64,000 nucleotides of DNA from Subdoligranulum sp. (lineage in GTDB: Bacteria > Bacillota > Clostridia > Oscillospirales > Ruminococcaceae): NCBI GenBank assembly GCA_004555405.1, contig SFIE01000007.1, positions 98,168 to 162,167 of the forward strand. The letters run 5' to 3'. Positions within the stretch are counted from its first letter, which is position 1. Every line of letters begins with the position of its first letter. The notes under the pieces are model-generated. The model was not told the DNA's origin. It searched no databases and saw only the letters and a program-made list of their open reading frames with translations. Shown in pieces: positions 32,963 through 41,728 of this stretch. The position numbers and the translations under genes are program-made.

Positions 32963-34128
32963 ATACCAAAAAAACCAGCGTTTTTCAAAACGCACTGATC
33001 TGGTTCGGCGCGGGCGTATCCATTGCCGAAATTTTGACAGGCACCTATTTTGCCCCCTTGGGCATGGCCCGGGGCCTGGCCGCCATTCTGGTGGGCCATA
33101 TCATTGGCTGTGTGATGCTGTTTCTGGCGGGCTATATTGGCGCCAAGTCCGGCCGCACCGCCATGGAAACCGTAAAAATGAGCTTTGGCCAAAAGGGCAG
33201 CATGCTGTTCAGCGCACTGAATGTGCTGCAGCTTGTGGGCTGGACCGCCATTATGATCTATGACGGCGCGCTGGCCGCAAACGGCGTGCTGGCCACCGGC
33301 GCATGGCTGTGGTGCGTGGTGATCGGCGTGCTGATCGTGGTGTGGATCCTGATCGGCATCACGGATCTGGGGCTGATCAACAAGATCGTGATGACCGCCC
33401 TGTTTTTGCTCACCGTGGTGCTGTGCGCCGTGATCTTCGGCGGCGGCAGTGCTGTGGGCGGCGATCTGGGCGAAGCCATGAGCTTTGGCGCTGCCGTGGA
33501 ATTGGCCGTGGCCATGCCCCTCAGCTGGCTGCCGCTGATCAGCGACTATACCTGTGAGGCCGAAAAGCCCTTTGCCGCCACCCTGGCCAGCACCCTGACC
33601 TACGGCGTGATCTCGTGCTGGATGTATGTGATCGGCATGGGCGCCGCCATCTTTACGGGCGAGGGCGACATTGCCGCCATTATGGTAAAAGCCGGGCTGG
33701 GCGTGGCCGCATTGCTGATTTTGGTGCTTTCCACCGTGACTACCACTTTTCTGGATGCCTACTCCGCCGGTATTTCGGCTGAAAGCCTGTGGAGCCGCCT
33801 GAACGGCAAAAAAACCGCCGTTGTGGTGACTGTGATCGGCACTGTGGGCGCGATCTTGTTCCCGATGGACGATATCACCGGCTTTCTGTATCTGATCGGC
33901 TCGGTGTTTGCCCCCATGATCGCCATTCAGATCGTAAACTTCTTTGTGCTGAAGCAGGATCATTTTGCCGATGCTGTAAACGGCCGGAACCTGCTGGTGT
34001 GGCTGGTGGGCTTTGCCGCCTACCGCTACCTGATGGGCATTGATCTGCCGCTGGGCAACACCCTGCCGGATATGCTGATCACCGGCGTTTTGTGCTGGGC
34101 CGTGAACCGCCTGTGCAAAGCCGCCTGA
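32959..34128 (+). CDS. cytX: putative hydroxymethylpyrimidine transporter (NCS1 family)
   Basis: 389 aa with about 12 hydrophobic helices. NALIWFGAGVSIAEILTGTYFAPLGMARGLAAILVGH is typical of CytX within the NCS1 cytosine/purine family. The GTG start at 32959 overlaps the thiD stop (GTGA) with AAAGGAG 8 bp upstream. Co-transcription with thiD under a TPP riboswitch points to HMP salvage. No thiE, thiM or thiC is nearby. Confidence 0.92.
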   Translation: MNTKKTSVFQNALIWFGAGVSIAEILTGTYFAPLGMARGLAAILVGHIIGCVMLFLAGYIGAKSGRTAMETVKMSFGQKGSMLFSALNVLQLVGWTAIMIYDGALAANGVLATGAWLWCVVIGVLIVVWILIGITDLGLINKIVMTALFLLTVVLCAVIFGGGSAVGGDLGEAMSFGAAVELAVAMPLSWLPLISDYTCEAEKPFAATLASTLTYGVISCWMYVIGMGAAIFTGEGDIAAIMVKAGLGVAALLILVLSTVTTTFLDAYSAGISAESLWSRLNGKKTAVVVTVIGTVGAILFPMDDITGFLYLIGSVFAPMIAIQIVNFFVLKQDHFADAVNGRNLLVWLVGFAAYRYLMGIDLPLGNTLPDMLITGVLCWAVNRLCKAA

Positions 34129-34157
34129 CCGCCGCGCAACCGCATAAAAGCAGAATT

Positions 34158-34203
34158 CCCCGGTGAAAAGCGAGTTTCCCGCTTTTCACCGGGGATTTTT
34201 TTA
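34158..34203. terminator. bidirectional terminator after cytX
   Basis: A 15-bp perfect stem CCCCGGTGAAAAGCG/CGCTTTTCACCGGGG followed by ATTTTTTT. It abuts the stop of the converging permease remnant. Confidence 0.85.
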
Positions 34204-34780
34204 TTCGTAGCGCAAAGCCTCAATGGGGTCCAGCCTGGCGGCCTTGTTGGCCGGGTAGTAGCCAAAGAACACGCCGATGGCCATGCTGAAGCCAAAGGCC
34301 ACCAGAATCGAGGCAAGGCTCGGCTTGCCCGAAACCTGCATGGCGGCGCTCAGCCCAAGGCCCGCTGCAATACCCAGCAGGATGCCTATGGCGCCGCCGA
34401 TCAGGCACAGAATCACGCTTTCGGTGATAAACTGCATCCGAATGGCGCTGCCCGGCGCGCCCAGTGCCTTGCGTGTGCCGATCTCGCGGGTGCGCTCGGT
34501 GACCGACACCATCATGATATTCATCACGCCAATGCCCCCCACCAGCAGCGAGATGGCCGCAATGGCGCTGATGCCCAGGGATACGCTGGCAAGCATTTCC
34601 GTCATGCTGTCCAAAAGGCTGGAAAGGCTGCTGGCGCTGACGGTCCAACTATCGTTGTAAGTGTAATAGCTGGCAAAATAATCGCCCACGATATAAAAGG
34701 TTTGCAGGGTGTTGCTTTGGCCCACGCTCACCGTAAAGCTTATCTTATACGTTCCACTCTGTGGAAGGTCAAGCATCTGT
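34201..34780 (-). pseudogene. truncated MacB/FtsX-type ABC permease
   Basis: Only the C-terminal part of a MacB-like permease is recognisable: [36 protein letters not shown]-type sequence (as [16 protein letters not shown]...), then two more helices and the end DPIEALRYE. The first helix and most of the extracellular core are missing. The open frame extends upstream to 34932 only by reading through unrelated sequence and the antisense of the xth terminator, and no ribosome binding site is seen. An internal deletion near [18 protein letters not shown] is also likely. No ATPase partner is nearby. Confidence 0.72.
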
Positions 34781-34904
34781 TTTTGCATTTTCCTGAGATG
34801 CAACGGCGCCGGATGGCCCGCTGCTGCAAAAACCGACAGATCTTTCCAAAAAAGTATAAAAACCAAATGTGTATAAATTTTGTGAGTCCGGTGAGCATTT
34901 CGCG

Positions 34905-34947
34905 CAAAAAAGGCACAGCGCGCTTTTTGCAAAGCATCGCTGTGCCT
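34905..34947 (-). terminator. terminator of xth
   Basis: On the minus strand AGGCACAGCG pairs with CGCTGTGCCT and a run of six T follows. Confidence 0.8.
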
Positions 34948-34965
34948 TTGGGCTTTTGAAAGGGG

Positions 34966-35724
34966 TCAGTCCCACTCGATATCCAGTTCCACGGGGCAAT
35001 GGTCGCTGCCGAAGATCTCGCTGTGGATCACACAGTCCTTCACTTTGGGCATCAGGCGCTCGCTCACCAGAAAATAGTCAATGCGCCAGCCCGCGTTCTT
35101 TTCCCGGGCGTGAAAGCGATAGCTCCACCAGCTGTATGCGCCGGTGCGCTCGGGGTACAGGCGGCGGAAGCTATCGGCAAAGCCGCTGGACAAAAGCTCG
35201 GTCATTTTGCCGCGCTCCTGATCGCTGAAGCCCGCATGGCCGCGGTTGGTTTTGGGATTTTTCAGGTCGATCTCCTGATGCGCCACATTCAAATCGCCGC
35301 ACACGATCACCGGCTTTTGGGCGTCCAGCGCCAGCAGATAGGCGCGCAGATCATCCTCCCACTGCATACGGTAGTCAATGCGGGCCAGTTCGTCCTGCGC
35401 GTTGGGCACATACAGGTTCACCAGATAAAATTCCGGATATTCCAGCGTGATGGCGCGGCCCTCGTGGCTGTGCTCTTCCTTGTCGATGCCGTAGCGCACG
35501 CTCAGCGGCGGCTGCTTTGCCCAGCAGGCCGTGCCGGAATAGCCTTTTTTCTCGGCCGAGTTCAGATATTCGTAATAGCCCTCGGGGGCAAAATCGGCCT
35601 GCCCGGGCTGCATTTTGGTTTCCTGAATGCTGAAAATATCGGCATCCAGCGCGGCAAAGCTTTCGGCAAAGCCCTTGGTCAGACAGGCCCGCAGCCCATT
35701 GACATTCCATGTGATCAGTTTCAT
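34966..35724 (-). CDS. xth: exodeoxyribonuclease III
   Basis: 252 aa, full length for the ExoIII/AP endonuclease family. Motifs are MKLITWNVNGLRA, IFSIQETKMQ (metal-binding Glu), VCGDLNVAHQEIDL (catalytic Asp/Asn), WSYRFHAREKNAGWRIDYFLVS and GSDHCPVELDI (catalytic His). It cuts DNA at abasic sites during base excision repair. It stands alone, with the HD-domain gene 50 bp upstream in the same direction. Confidence 0.96.
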   Translation of the reverse strand: MKLITWNVNGLRACLTKGFAESFAALDADIFSIQETKMQPGQADFAPEGYYEYLNSAEKKGYSGTACWAKQPPLSVRYGIDKEEHSHEGRAITLEYPEFYLVNLYVPNAQDELARIDYRMQWEDDLRAYLLALDAQKPVIVCGDLNVAHQEIDLKNPKTNRGHAGFSDQERGKMTELLSSGFADSFRRLYPERTGAYSWWSYRFHAREKNAGWRIDYFLVSERLMPKVKDCVIHSEIFGSDHCPVELDIEWD

Positions 35725-35774
35725 GTTTTATACCGTTTGTATTATTGTAATCAAATATACGAAGAGTGGTTTAC

Positions 35775-36347
35775 TCATTCGGCTTTTGCGCCAATGCCCA
35801 GCTCTTCGGCGTGCTCACGCATACCGCCAATGCAAATGGCGATCACCTCGGGCAGCTGCATTCCCAGCATATCGCAGCCCTTCTGGATCAGCTCACGGTT
35901 GATCTTGGCGGCAAAGCGCTTATCCTTAAACTTTTTGCGCACGCTGGAGGCCTCCAGATCCGTCACTCCGCCGGGGCGCATTTTGGCCGTGGCGGCGATC
36001 AGGCCGGAAAGCTCGTCCACCGTGAACAGGCTTTTTTCCATATCGGTTTTGGGCTCCACCTCATTGCGCAGGGTGTAGCCGTGCGCCAGAATGGCGCGAA
36101 TGCTTTCTTCGTCCACGCCGGCTTCGCGCAGGGGCTGCTGGGTGTGTGCCAGATGCTCTTCGGGGTACTGCTCAAAATCATAGTCGTGCAGATAGCCCAC
36201 CGCCTGCCAGTATTCGGCATCCGCGCCGAAATGCTCGGCCATTGCGCCCATGCAGGCCGACACGCCGATGGCGTGCTCAAACAGGTGCTGCTGGGTGGTG
36301 GTGGCTGCCAAAAGTTCTTTGGCACGGGACAAAGTGAGTTTTTCCAT
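35775..36347 (-). CDS. HD-domain phosphohydrolase-like protein
   Basis: 190 aa. A HD domain is indicated by HLFEHAIGVSACM and VGYLHDYDFEQYP (His54-Asp55), then further His/Asp residues (AILAHGY, TVDELSGLI). This layout matches small HDIG proteins of unknown substrate that are common in Clostridia. A GGAAACTCCCC-type sequence precedes the ATG; the site is weak (GGAAAC). Nucleotide or phosphate-ester hydrolysis is the family expectation. Confidence 0.82.
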   Translation of the reverse strand: MEKLTLSRAKELLAATTTQQHLFEHAIGVSACMGAMAEHFGADAEYWQAVGYLHDYDFEQYPEEHLAHTQQPLREAGVDEESIRAILAHGYTLRNEVEPKTDMEKSLFTVDELSGLIAATAKMRPGGVTDLEASSVRKKFKDKRFAAKINRELIQKGCDMLGMQLPEVIAICIGGMREHAEELGIGAKAE

Positions 36348-36379
36348 GGGGAGTTTCCTTCTTTCTGATGCGGTGGGGT

Positions 36380-36976
36380 TTATTTTTTATGCAGATACTT
36401 TTTGTCCAGCCCCTGCCGCTCGGCAAGGCCCAGCACCAAAAGTGTAAGCACCACTTCCACGGGCAGCAGCGTGGTATTTTTTACAAGGCCCGTGGTAAAA
36501 TAATAATAGTAGCCCTTGCCGTACAGCATGGCCTTCCACACGCTGCCCAGCAGCACATTGCTGCCGTAGTTGATCGCCAGACGCACCGCCAGCACACGCC
36601 ACCAGCGCAGCGGCCTGCGATACAGCCCCACGCCGTAGATCAGGCCCGACAAAATGGCCGTGAGCAGGTATCCCGGGAAATACGGCTCGCCGTAACCGCT
36701 CAGCAAAAAGCCCAGCGAGTCCACAATGGCGCCCACCATCATGCCCACCACGGGGCCATAGCAGCGGCAGCCAAGGCTGATCACAAGAAAGCTGAAATAA
36801 ATTTTAAGGCTGGGCCCCAAAAGATACACCGGAAAGCACTCTAAGATCATGGCCAGGGCGGCGATCAGGCCCGCAAAGGCCAGCACGCGCACATTGCGCA
36901 GCTCGTTGCGGGCAGCCTTCCAGTAGGCAGCGGTGAATACCCCCATGGGGGCGGCGGACAGGGTTTTTGCATCCAT
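36380..36976 (-). CDS. folT: folate-family ECF transporter S component (FolT-like)
   Basis: 198 aa with about six hydrophobic helices. LIAALAMILECFPVYLLGPSLKIYFSFLVISLGCRCYGPVVGMMVGAIVDSLGFLL is typical of folate-type S components. The start at 36976 lies 9 bp after AAAGGAGG. The upstream tetrahydrofolate riboswitch supports a folate substrate strongly. The energising EcfA, EcfA' and EcfT proteins are not in the window and are probably shared from elsewhere. Confidence 0.9.
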   Translation of the reverse strand: MDAKTLSAAPMGVFTAAYWKAARNELRNVRVLAFAGLIAALAMILECFPVYLLGPSLKIYFSFLVISLGCRCYGPVVGMMVGAIVDSLGFLLSGYGEPYFPGYLLTAILSGLIYGVGLYRRPLRWWRVLAVRLAINYGSNVLLGSVWKAMLYGKGYYYYFTTGLVKNTTLLPVEVVLTLLVLGLAERQGLDKKYLHKK

Positions 36977-36985
36977 ACAAAAATA

Positions 36986-37021
36986 CCTCCTTTGTTTTGC
37001 AGCAAGCTGCAAAAAAGGAGG
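36986..37021 (-). promoter_or_regulatory. hairpin sequestering the folT ribosome binding site
   Basis: On the minus strand CCTCCTTT...GCAGC-TT-GCTGC...AAAGGAGG folds so that the AAAGGAGG Shine-Dalgarno is fully paired. It lies between the riboswitch aptamer and the start codon and probably forms the expression platform. Confidence 0.75.
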
Positions 37022-37068
37022 ACTACGGCGGGGCGCGCGGGTGCGGCCCCCGCAGGCACTTTTGTGCA

Positions 37069-37174
37069 GCAGCGGGATGCGGCATTTGCACTGCGGCCTG
37101 CCCTGCGGCAAGGCACTTCGTTCCGCCACAACTCCCCGTTGACGGACACTATACACGCAAACGCCTACTCTGCG
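37069..37174 (-). promoter_or_regulatory. tetrahydrofolate riboswitch
   Basis: On the minus strand the THF aptamer signatures appear in order: GCAGAGTAG, GCGTTTGCGTG, ACGGGGAGTTG, GAACGAAG, then GCATCCCGCTGC closing the outer helix with GCAGAGTAG. The segment lies directly upstream of the folT-like gene. Confidence 0.88.
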
Positions 37175-37354
37175 AATGTTTGCCGATCACGATTTTCGGC
37201 ATAGCTTTATTATACGCCGCCGCTATGGCTTTGGCAACAAATTTTTCGCGCGCTTTTTTGTGCCCCTGTTTTGTGTTACAATATAGGCGCAAGGGGGCAC
37301 ACGCTGCCGCCTTTCCCGTGTTTATCATTTCATTTTTATATAGGAGAACCTGTT

Positions 37355-39040
37355 ATGAAATTTTCTGAACTTGTGTATTCCCGCCCGGATACCGGCGCTG
37401 TTCTGGCTGCCTATGCCGCGCTGACCCAGCGCGTGCAGGCCGCCTGCTCTCCCAGCGAGATCACGGCGGTGTTTGCCGAGCATATCAAGCTGGACACCGA
37501 CTACAGCTTTATGGCACGCCTTGCCAGCATTCGCTACACCATTGATACCCGCGATGCCTTTTACACCGCCGAGCGCGAGCATTTTGACGAAACCGATCCC
37601 ACCGTGGGCAATGCCCAGCTGGCGCTGTACCGCGCTTTGCTGGAAAGCCCCTTCCGCAGCGCACTGGCCGAAAAATACGGCGAGATCCTTTTGACCAAGA
37701 TGGATCTGGCTGTGCGCTCCAGCGATGACCGCGTGCTGGCCCTGCAGCAGGAGGAAAACCGCCTGGTAAGCGAATACCAAAAGCTGTACGCCAGCTTTAT
37801 GGTGCATTTTGACGGCAAGGACCTCACACTGCCCCAGCTGGGCGTGTACAAGCAGGGCCCCGACCGCGCCGTGCGCAAGGCCGCCTATGTGGCCGAGGGC
37901 GAATGGTTTGACGCTCACCGCACCGAATTTGACGAGCTGTACTCCAAGCTGGTGGAAAACCGCAATGCCCAGGCCAAGGCGCTGGGGTATCACGATTACA
38001 GCGAGCTGAGCTATCTGCGCATGGGGCGCATCGGCTACGGCCCCGCCGAGGTGAAAAACTATCGCGAGCAGGTGCTGTGCGATGTGGTGCCCGTGGTACA
38101 CGAGCTGCAAAAGCGCCGCTTTGCCCGTGCCGGTGTGCCGGATGCCAAGTTCTACGATCTGCCGGTTTTCTTTGCCGACGGCAACCCCAAGCCCCACGGC
38201 ACCAGCGGCGAGCTGCTGCAGCGCTGCCGGCAGATGTATCACGAGCTGAGCCCCGAAACCAGTGAATTTATTGACTGGATGTTTGAAAACGAGTGCTTTG
38301 ATGTGCTCAGCAAGCCCGGCAAGGCCATGGGCGGCTATATGGAGGAGATCAGCGGCTACGGCCCGTTTGTGTTCAGCAACTGGAACGGCACCAGCGGCGA
38401 TGTGGATGTGATCACCCACGAGATGGGCCATGCTTTTCAGGGCTATGTGGCACACAAGCTGGGCCTTGTGCCTGAGCTTAGCTGCCCCGGCATGGAAAGC
38501 GCCGAGATCCACAGCATGAGCATGGAATTTTTAACAAGCCCCTGGCACCATTTGTTCTTTGGGCCCGACACCGCCAAGTATCAGCTGATGCACGCCGAGG
38601 ACAGCCTGTTCTTTTTGCCCTACGGCTGCATTGTGGATGAATTCCAGCACATTGTATACCAGCACCCCGAGCTTACCCCTGAGCAGCGCAACCAGAAATG
38701 GCTTGAGCTGGAAAAGCGTTATCGCCCCTGGGTGGATTTTGACGGCATTCCCTTCTACGGCCGGGGCGCAGGCTGGCAGCGCCAGCTTCATATTTATGAA
38801 ATGGCCTTTTATTATATCGACTACTGCCTGGCGCAAACCGTGGCGCTGCAGTTCTTTGCCGCCCATCTGCAAAACCCCGCCGATGCATGGCAGCGCTATC
38901 TTGCCCTTGTGCGCAAGGGCGGCACCGAAAGCTATGCCGGGCTGGTGCAGGCCGCCGGTTTTGCCGTGCCGTTTGACTCCGGCAGCTTAAAGCCCGTGGC
39001 CGACACGGTGGCCCAGTGGATCCGCGAGCATCAGGTGTGA
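37355..39040 (+). CDS. M3-family oligoendopeptidase
   Basis: 561 aa, the usual length for M3B oligoendopeptidases. The zinc motif HEMGH lies near residue 354-358 (DVITHEMGHAFQGYV), with the third ligand Glu in GMESAEIHSMSMEF downstream. IPFYGRGAGWQRQLHIYEMAFYYIDYCLAQ is the conserved C-terminal block. It is soluble and cytoplasmic, and degrades small peptides. AGGAGAACC precedes the ATG. Monocistronic. Confidence 0.94.
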   Translation: MKFSELVYSRPDTGAVLAAYAALTQRVQAACSPSEITAVFAEHIKLDTDYSFMARLASIRYTIDTRDAFYTAEREHFDETDPTVGNAQLALYRALLESPFRSALAEKYGEILLTKMDLAVRSSDDRVLALQQEENRLVSEYQKLYASFMVHFDGKDLTLPQLGVYKQGPDRAVRKAAYVAEGEWFDAHRTEFDELYSKLVENRNAQAKALGYHDYSELSYLRMGRIGYGPAEVKNYREQVLCDVVPVVHELQKRRFARAGVPDAKFYDLPVFFADGNPKPHGTSGELLQRCRQMYHELSPETSEFIDWMFENECFDVLSKPGKAMGGYMEEISGYGPFVFSNWNGTSGDVDVITHEMGHAFQGYVAHKLGLVPELSCPGMESAEIHSMSMEFLTSPWHHLFFGPDTAKYQLMHAEDSLFFLPYGCIVDEFQHIVYQHPELTPEQRNQKWLELEKRYRPWVDFDGIPFYGRGAGWQRQLHIYEMAFYYIDYCLAQTVALQFFAAHLQNPADAWQRYLALVRKGGTESYAGLVQAAGFAVPFDSGSLKPVADTVAQWIREHQV

Positions 39041-39143
39041 GGGCCGATTGACCAGTATTTCTTATAAATTCCTTTAAAAAATGTTATAATTCGATTTTGC
39101 GCCGATTCCTGTGATTTGTGCTATACTGAATATAAGATGTATC

Positions 39144-39178
39144 CGCCTGCCGCCCCGAAGCCCTGCCCGGGGCGGCAG
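39144..39178 (+). other. hairpin in the leader of the dehydrogenase-like gene
   Basis: CTGCCGCCCCG and CGGGGCGGCAG pair around a 10-nt loop. A TATACT -10 with TGC extension lies near 39,121, so this structure would be in the 5' leader. Confidence 0.45.
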
Positions 39179-39255
39179 CGCTGTAAGTAAGCACGCGCCG
39201 GGCAAACCGAAAAATCCGATTTTCTTACCGCAACATGAAAAAGGAGATTTTATCC

Positions 39256-40398
39256 ATGAACCGCAAAATCACCATTTTGGGCAACAGCGCCGCCGGTGCG
39301 GCCGCCGCTGCCGTGCTAAGCAAGCACAACACCGTGACCGTTACCATGGACCCCGCCGATTGCGCCGATGCCGAGTATGTGCTGGTTGCCTACAAAACCA
39401 AATTCAGCAAGCTGAAAAAGAACTACGACACGGCCGCCATTGAAAAAGCTCTGCCCGAGGTGCGCAAGGCCGCCCCCACCGCCTATATTGCCATTCAGTC
39501 CGCCGTGCCGCTGGGCTTCACCTACAACATGGGCGTACATTTGCTGTGCGACTGCATTTTTGTCTGCCCCGCCCTGGTGCGCCCCAGCTTTGAAATGCAG
39601 GATATGGAAAACCCCAGCCGCATTGTGGTGGGCGCTTCCAAGTATAAGCCCGAGCTGGTGGCCGCTGCCACCCAGTTTGCCCAGCTGCTGGCCGAGGGTG
39701 CGGAAAACGACCCGCCCATTCTGTGCATGGGCGATACCGAGGCCGAGGCTTCGGCCCTGTTTGCGGATACCTTCCGCGCTTTGAAGGCCGGTTTCTTTAA
39801 CGAGCTGGACACCTACGCCGAAACCAAGGGCCTGCACAGCGAGGATATCATTCGCGCCGTCACGCTGGACCCTGAGATCGGCCAGAGCCTGAGCATTCCC
39901 AACTTCGGCGTGATCGCCGCCAGCGCCAACCAGCTGGAAACCAGTTACGACGATGTGCCCCAGCGCGGTGCCGCCCCCCAGCATTTGATCAGCGCCGCTG
40001 CCAAAACCGGCCGCACCCGCCGGGCCTATGTGGTGGACCGCATTTTGTTTAAGGCCGGGTACTACGAAAGCGATTTTGCCGGCTGCTGCAAGTGTGCCGG
40101 TGAGGTGGTGTTTGTGGGCATCCATGACCCCGCCGCCATTGCCAGAACCCCCGGCTGCACCCCCGCCATTATGCGCCAGGTGATCGACAAGCTGCTGGCC
40201 TCGGGCCCAGACACCACTGTGTATATCTATGATCCCCGCGGCGAAGGCGCTGCCATGGGCCTGACCGATGGCTGCAAGGTGATCGAGGATGCCGCCTTCT
40301 TCCGCAAGAACAGCGATGTGATTCTGGCCCCGGCTGCCGCCCGGGAAGAGCTGGCCGAGGTGGCCGGTAAAGTATACTGCCGCGAGATCGAGCTGTAA
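39256..40398 (+). CDS. degenerate UDP-glucose/GDP-mannose dehydrogenase-like protein
   Basis: 380 aa. It resembles short UDP-glucose 6-dehydrogenases from EYVLVAYKTKF onward (KKNYDTAAIEKAL, SAVPLGFT, NPSRIVVGAS, TFRALKAGFFNELDTYAE, NQLETSYDDVPQ), but three features are missing. The Rossmann motif is GNSAAG rather than GxGYVG. About 40 residues after strand 2 are absent. The loop expected to be FGGYCLPKD reads FGVIAASAN, so the catalytic Cys and Lys-Asp are deleted. The frame is intact with AAAAGGAGA before the ATG at 39256. It is probably not an active UDPGDH. Monocistronic. Confidence 0.72.
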   Translation: MNRKITILGNSAAGAAAAAVLSKHNTVTVTMDPADCADAEYVLVAYKTKFSKLKKNYDTAAIEKALPEVRKAAPTAYIAIQSAVPLGFTYNMGVHLLCDCIFVCPALVRPSFEMQDMENPSRIVVGASKYKPELVAAATQFAQLLAEGAENDPPILCMGDTEAEASALFADTFRALKAGFFNELDTYAETKGLHSEDIIRAVTLDPEIGQSLSIPNFGVIAASANQLETSYDDVPQRGAAPQHLISAAAKTGRTRRAYVVDRILFKAGYYESDFAGCCKCAGEVVFVGIHDPAAIARTPGCTPAIMRQVIDKLLASGPDTTVYIYDPRGEGAAMGLTDGCKVIEDAAFFRKNSDVILAPAAAREELAEVAGKVYCREIEL

Positions 40399-40428
40399 AA
40401 ACGCAGCCTTTTGCTGCCTAATAACCAA

Positions 40429-40475
40429 AAGAGCAAGAGTTTTCCCCTCCGAGGGAAGGCCTTGCTCTTTTTTTC
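40429..40475 (+). terminator. rho-independent terminator
   Basis: AAGAGCAAG...CTTGCTCTT followed by TTTTTT, directly downstream of the dehydrogenase-like gene. Confidence 0.8.
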
Positions 40476-40824
40476 GTGTTTTTCGGAATTTTGCACGCCG
40501 GATTTTCCGAAGCCGGGGTGCTGCTCCTCTCCGATCTGTCAAATTTCTCCACTGCTTTTTGTGCACCTTTCTCTTGTTCTTCCAAAAGTCCGCACTTGTG
40601 GCTTTTTCTGCTTTGCATGGTTTCTTTCCGTATTTCGTGCTTTTATATTTTTTCGATTTCAGGATTTTTTTCAGTTTTTCCAACGACTCAAGTCCAGACT
40701 TGCTTTTTTTCTGAAATTACTTGTTTTACCTTGTCTCGTTTGCAATGGTATAGTGGATTTGCAACAAAGACAAGGGCCGGCCCCCTGAAAGCTTTGGGAC
40801 TTTCTATTTAAGGGGGGTAACAAC

Positions 40825-41691
40825 ACGAATCTGGATTATTTAAACGGGCGCGATGCTTCCTTGATCGAAGCCGCCTACGACCTTCATGTTCATTCGATGC
40901 CGTCGGTATTTCCGCGCGCGATGGACGGGCTTGAGCTTGTTCGGCATGCCGATGCCGCCGGGATGGCAGGTGTTATGCTGAAAAGCCACTACGAGCCCAC
41001 TGCACTGCGTGCTGCCATGATCAACCGCTACAGCGGCTGCCGGGCACAGGCCTACGGCGCGCTGGTGCTGAACTGGCCCGTGGGCGGGCTGAATATATAC
41101 GCTGTGCAAAATGCCCTGCGGGCAGGCGCAAAAATTATTTGGATGCCCACCCGCGATTCCAAAAACAGCTTGGCCTTTGGCAACATGGAGGGCGATTTTT
41201 TCAATCGCCCCGGAATCAGCATTTTAAACGAAGAGCAAAAGCTGCTTCCCGTTGTTTACGACATTATGGATGTGATCAAAGAGCATGATGCCGCCCTTGC
41301 AACCGGGCATCTGAACCCGGCGGAATCTCTATTGCTTTGCCGCGAGGGGCGAAAGCGCGGCGTGCGCATGATTCTTACACACCCCGAATTTCCGCGCACG
41401 CTCATTGAACCCGAACAGCAGAGGGAGCTGGCGGAGCTGGGCGTGTATATTGAAAAATGCTGGTATAATGTGGCGCACAACGGCGTTTCTGTGGAAGAAA
41501 TGGCACGCCGCATACGTCTGGTCGGCTTTGAGCGCGCCTTTCTTTCTACCGACCGCGGCCAAAAAGGCCAGCCCTGTGCCGTGAGCGAGCTTCTCACTTT
41601 TTGCGAACGCCTTTCGGCGCTTGGATTCACCCGTACTGAAATTCACGAGCTGGTGCACACCGTGCCCGGCAGCATCGTGAATCAGATATAA
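40825..41691 (+). CDS. DUF6282 amidohydrolase-like protein, probable ACG start
   Basis: 288 aa if translation starts at ACG 40825. The amidohydrolase-type opening YDLHVHSMPSVFPR carries the HxH metal motif; TGHLNPAES and LTHPEFPR give further His ligands, and FLSTDRGQ the C-terminal Asp. AAGGGGGG at 40810-40817 is 7 bp from the ACG, and no ATG, GTG or TTG lies in frame between it and the HxH motif except TTG 40861, which has no site. CTG 40831 is an alternative. It leads a cassette with a TRAP carrier and a LysR-type regulator, so it likely processes the imported compound. Confidence 0.75.
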   Translation, partial: TNLDYLNGRDASLIEAAYDLHVHSMPSVFPRAMDGLELVRHADAAGMAGVMLKSHYEPTALRAAMINRYSGCRAQAYGALVLNWPVGGLNIYAVQNALRAGAKIIWMPTRDSKNSLAFGNMEGDFFNRPGISILNEEQKLLPVVYDIMDVIKEHDAALATGHLNPAESLLLCREGRKRGVRMILTHPEFPRTLIEPEQQRELAELGVYIEKCWYNVAHNGVSVEEMARRIRLVGFERAFLSTDRGQKGQPCAVSELLTFCERLSALGFTRTEIHELVHTVPGSIVNQI

Positions 41692-41728
41692 GCCCCAACG
41701 AATGAAATGGAATTAGGAGGAAGTTCAT

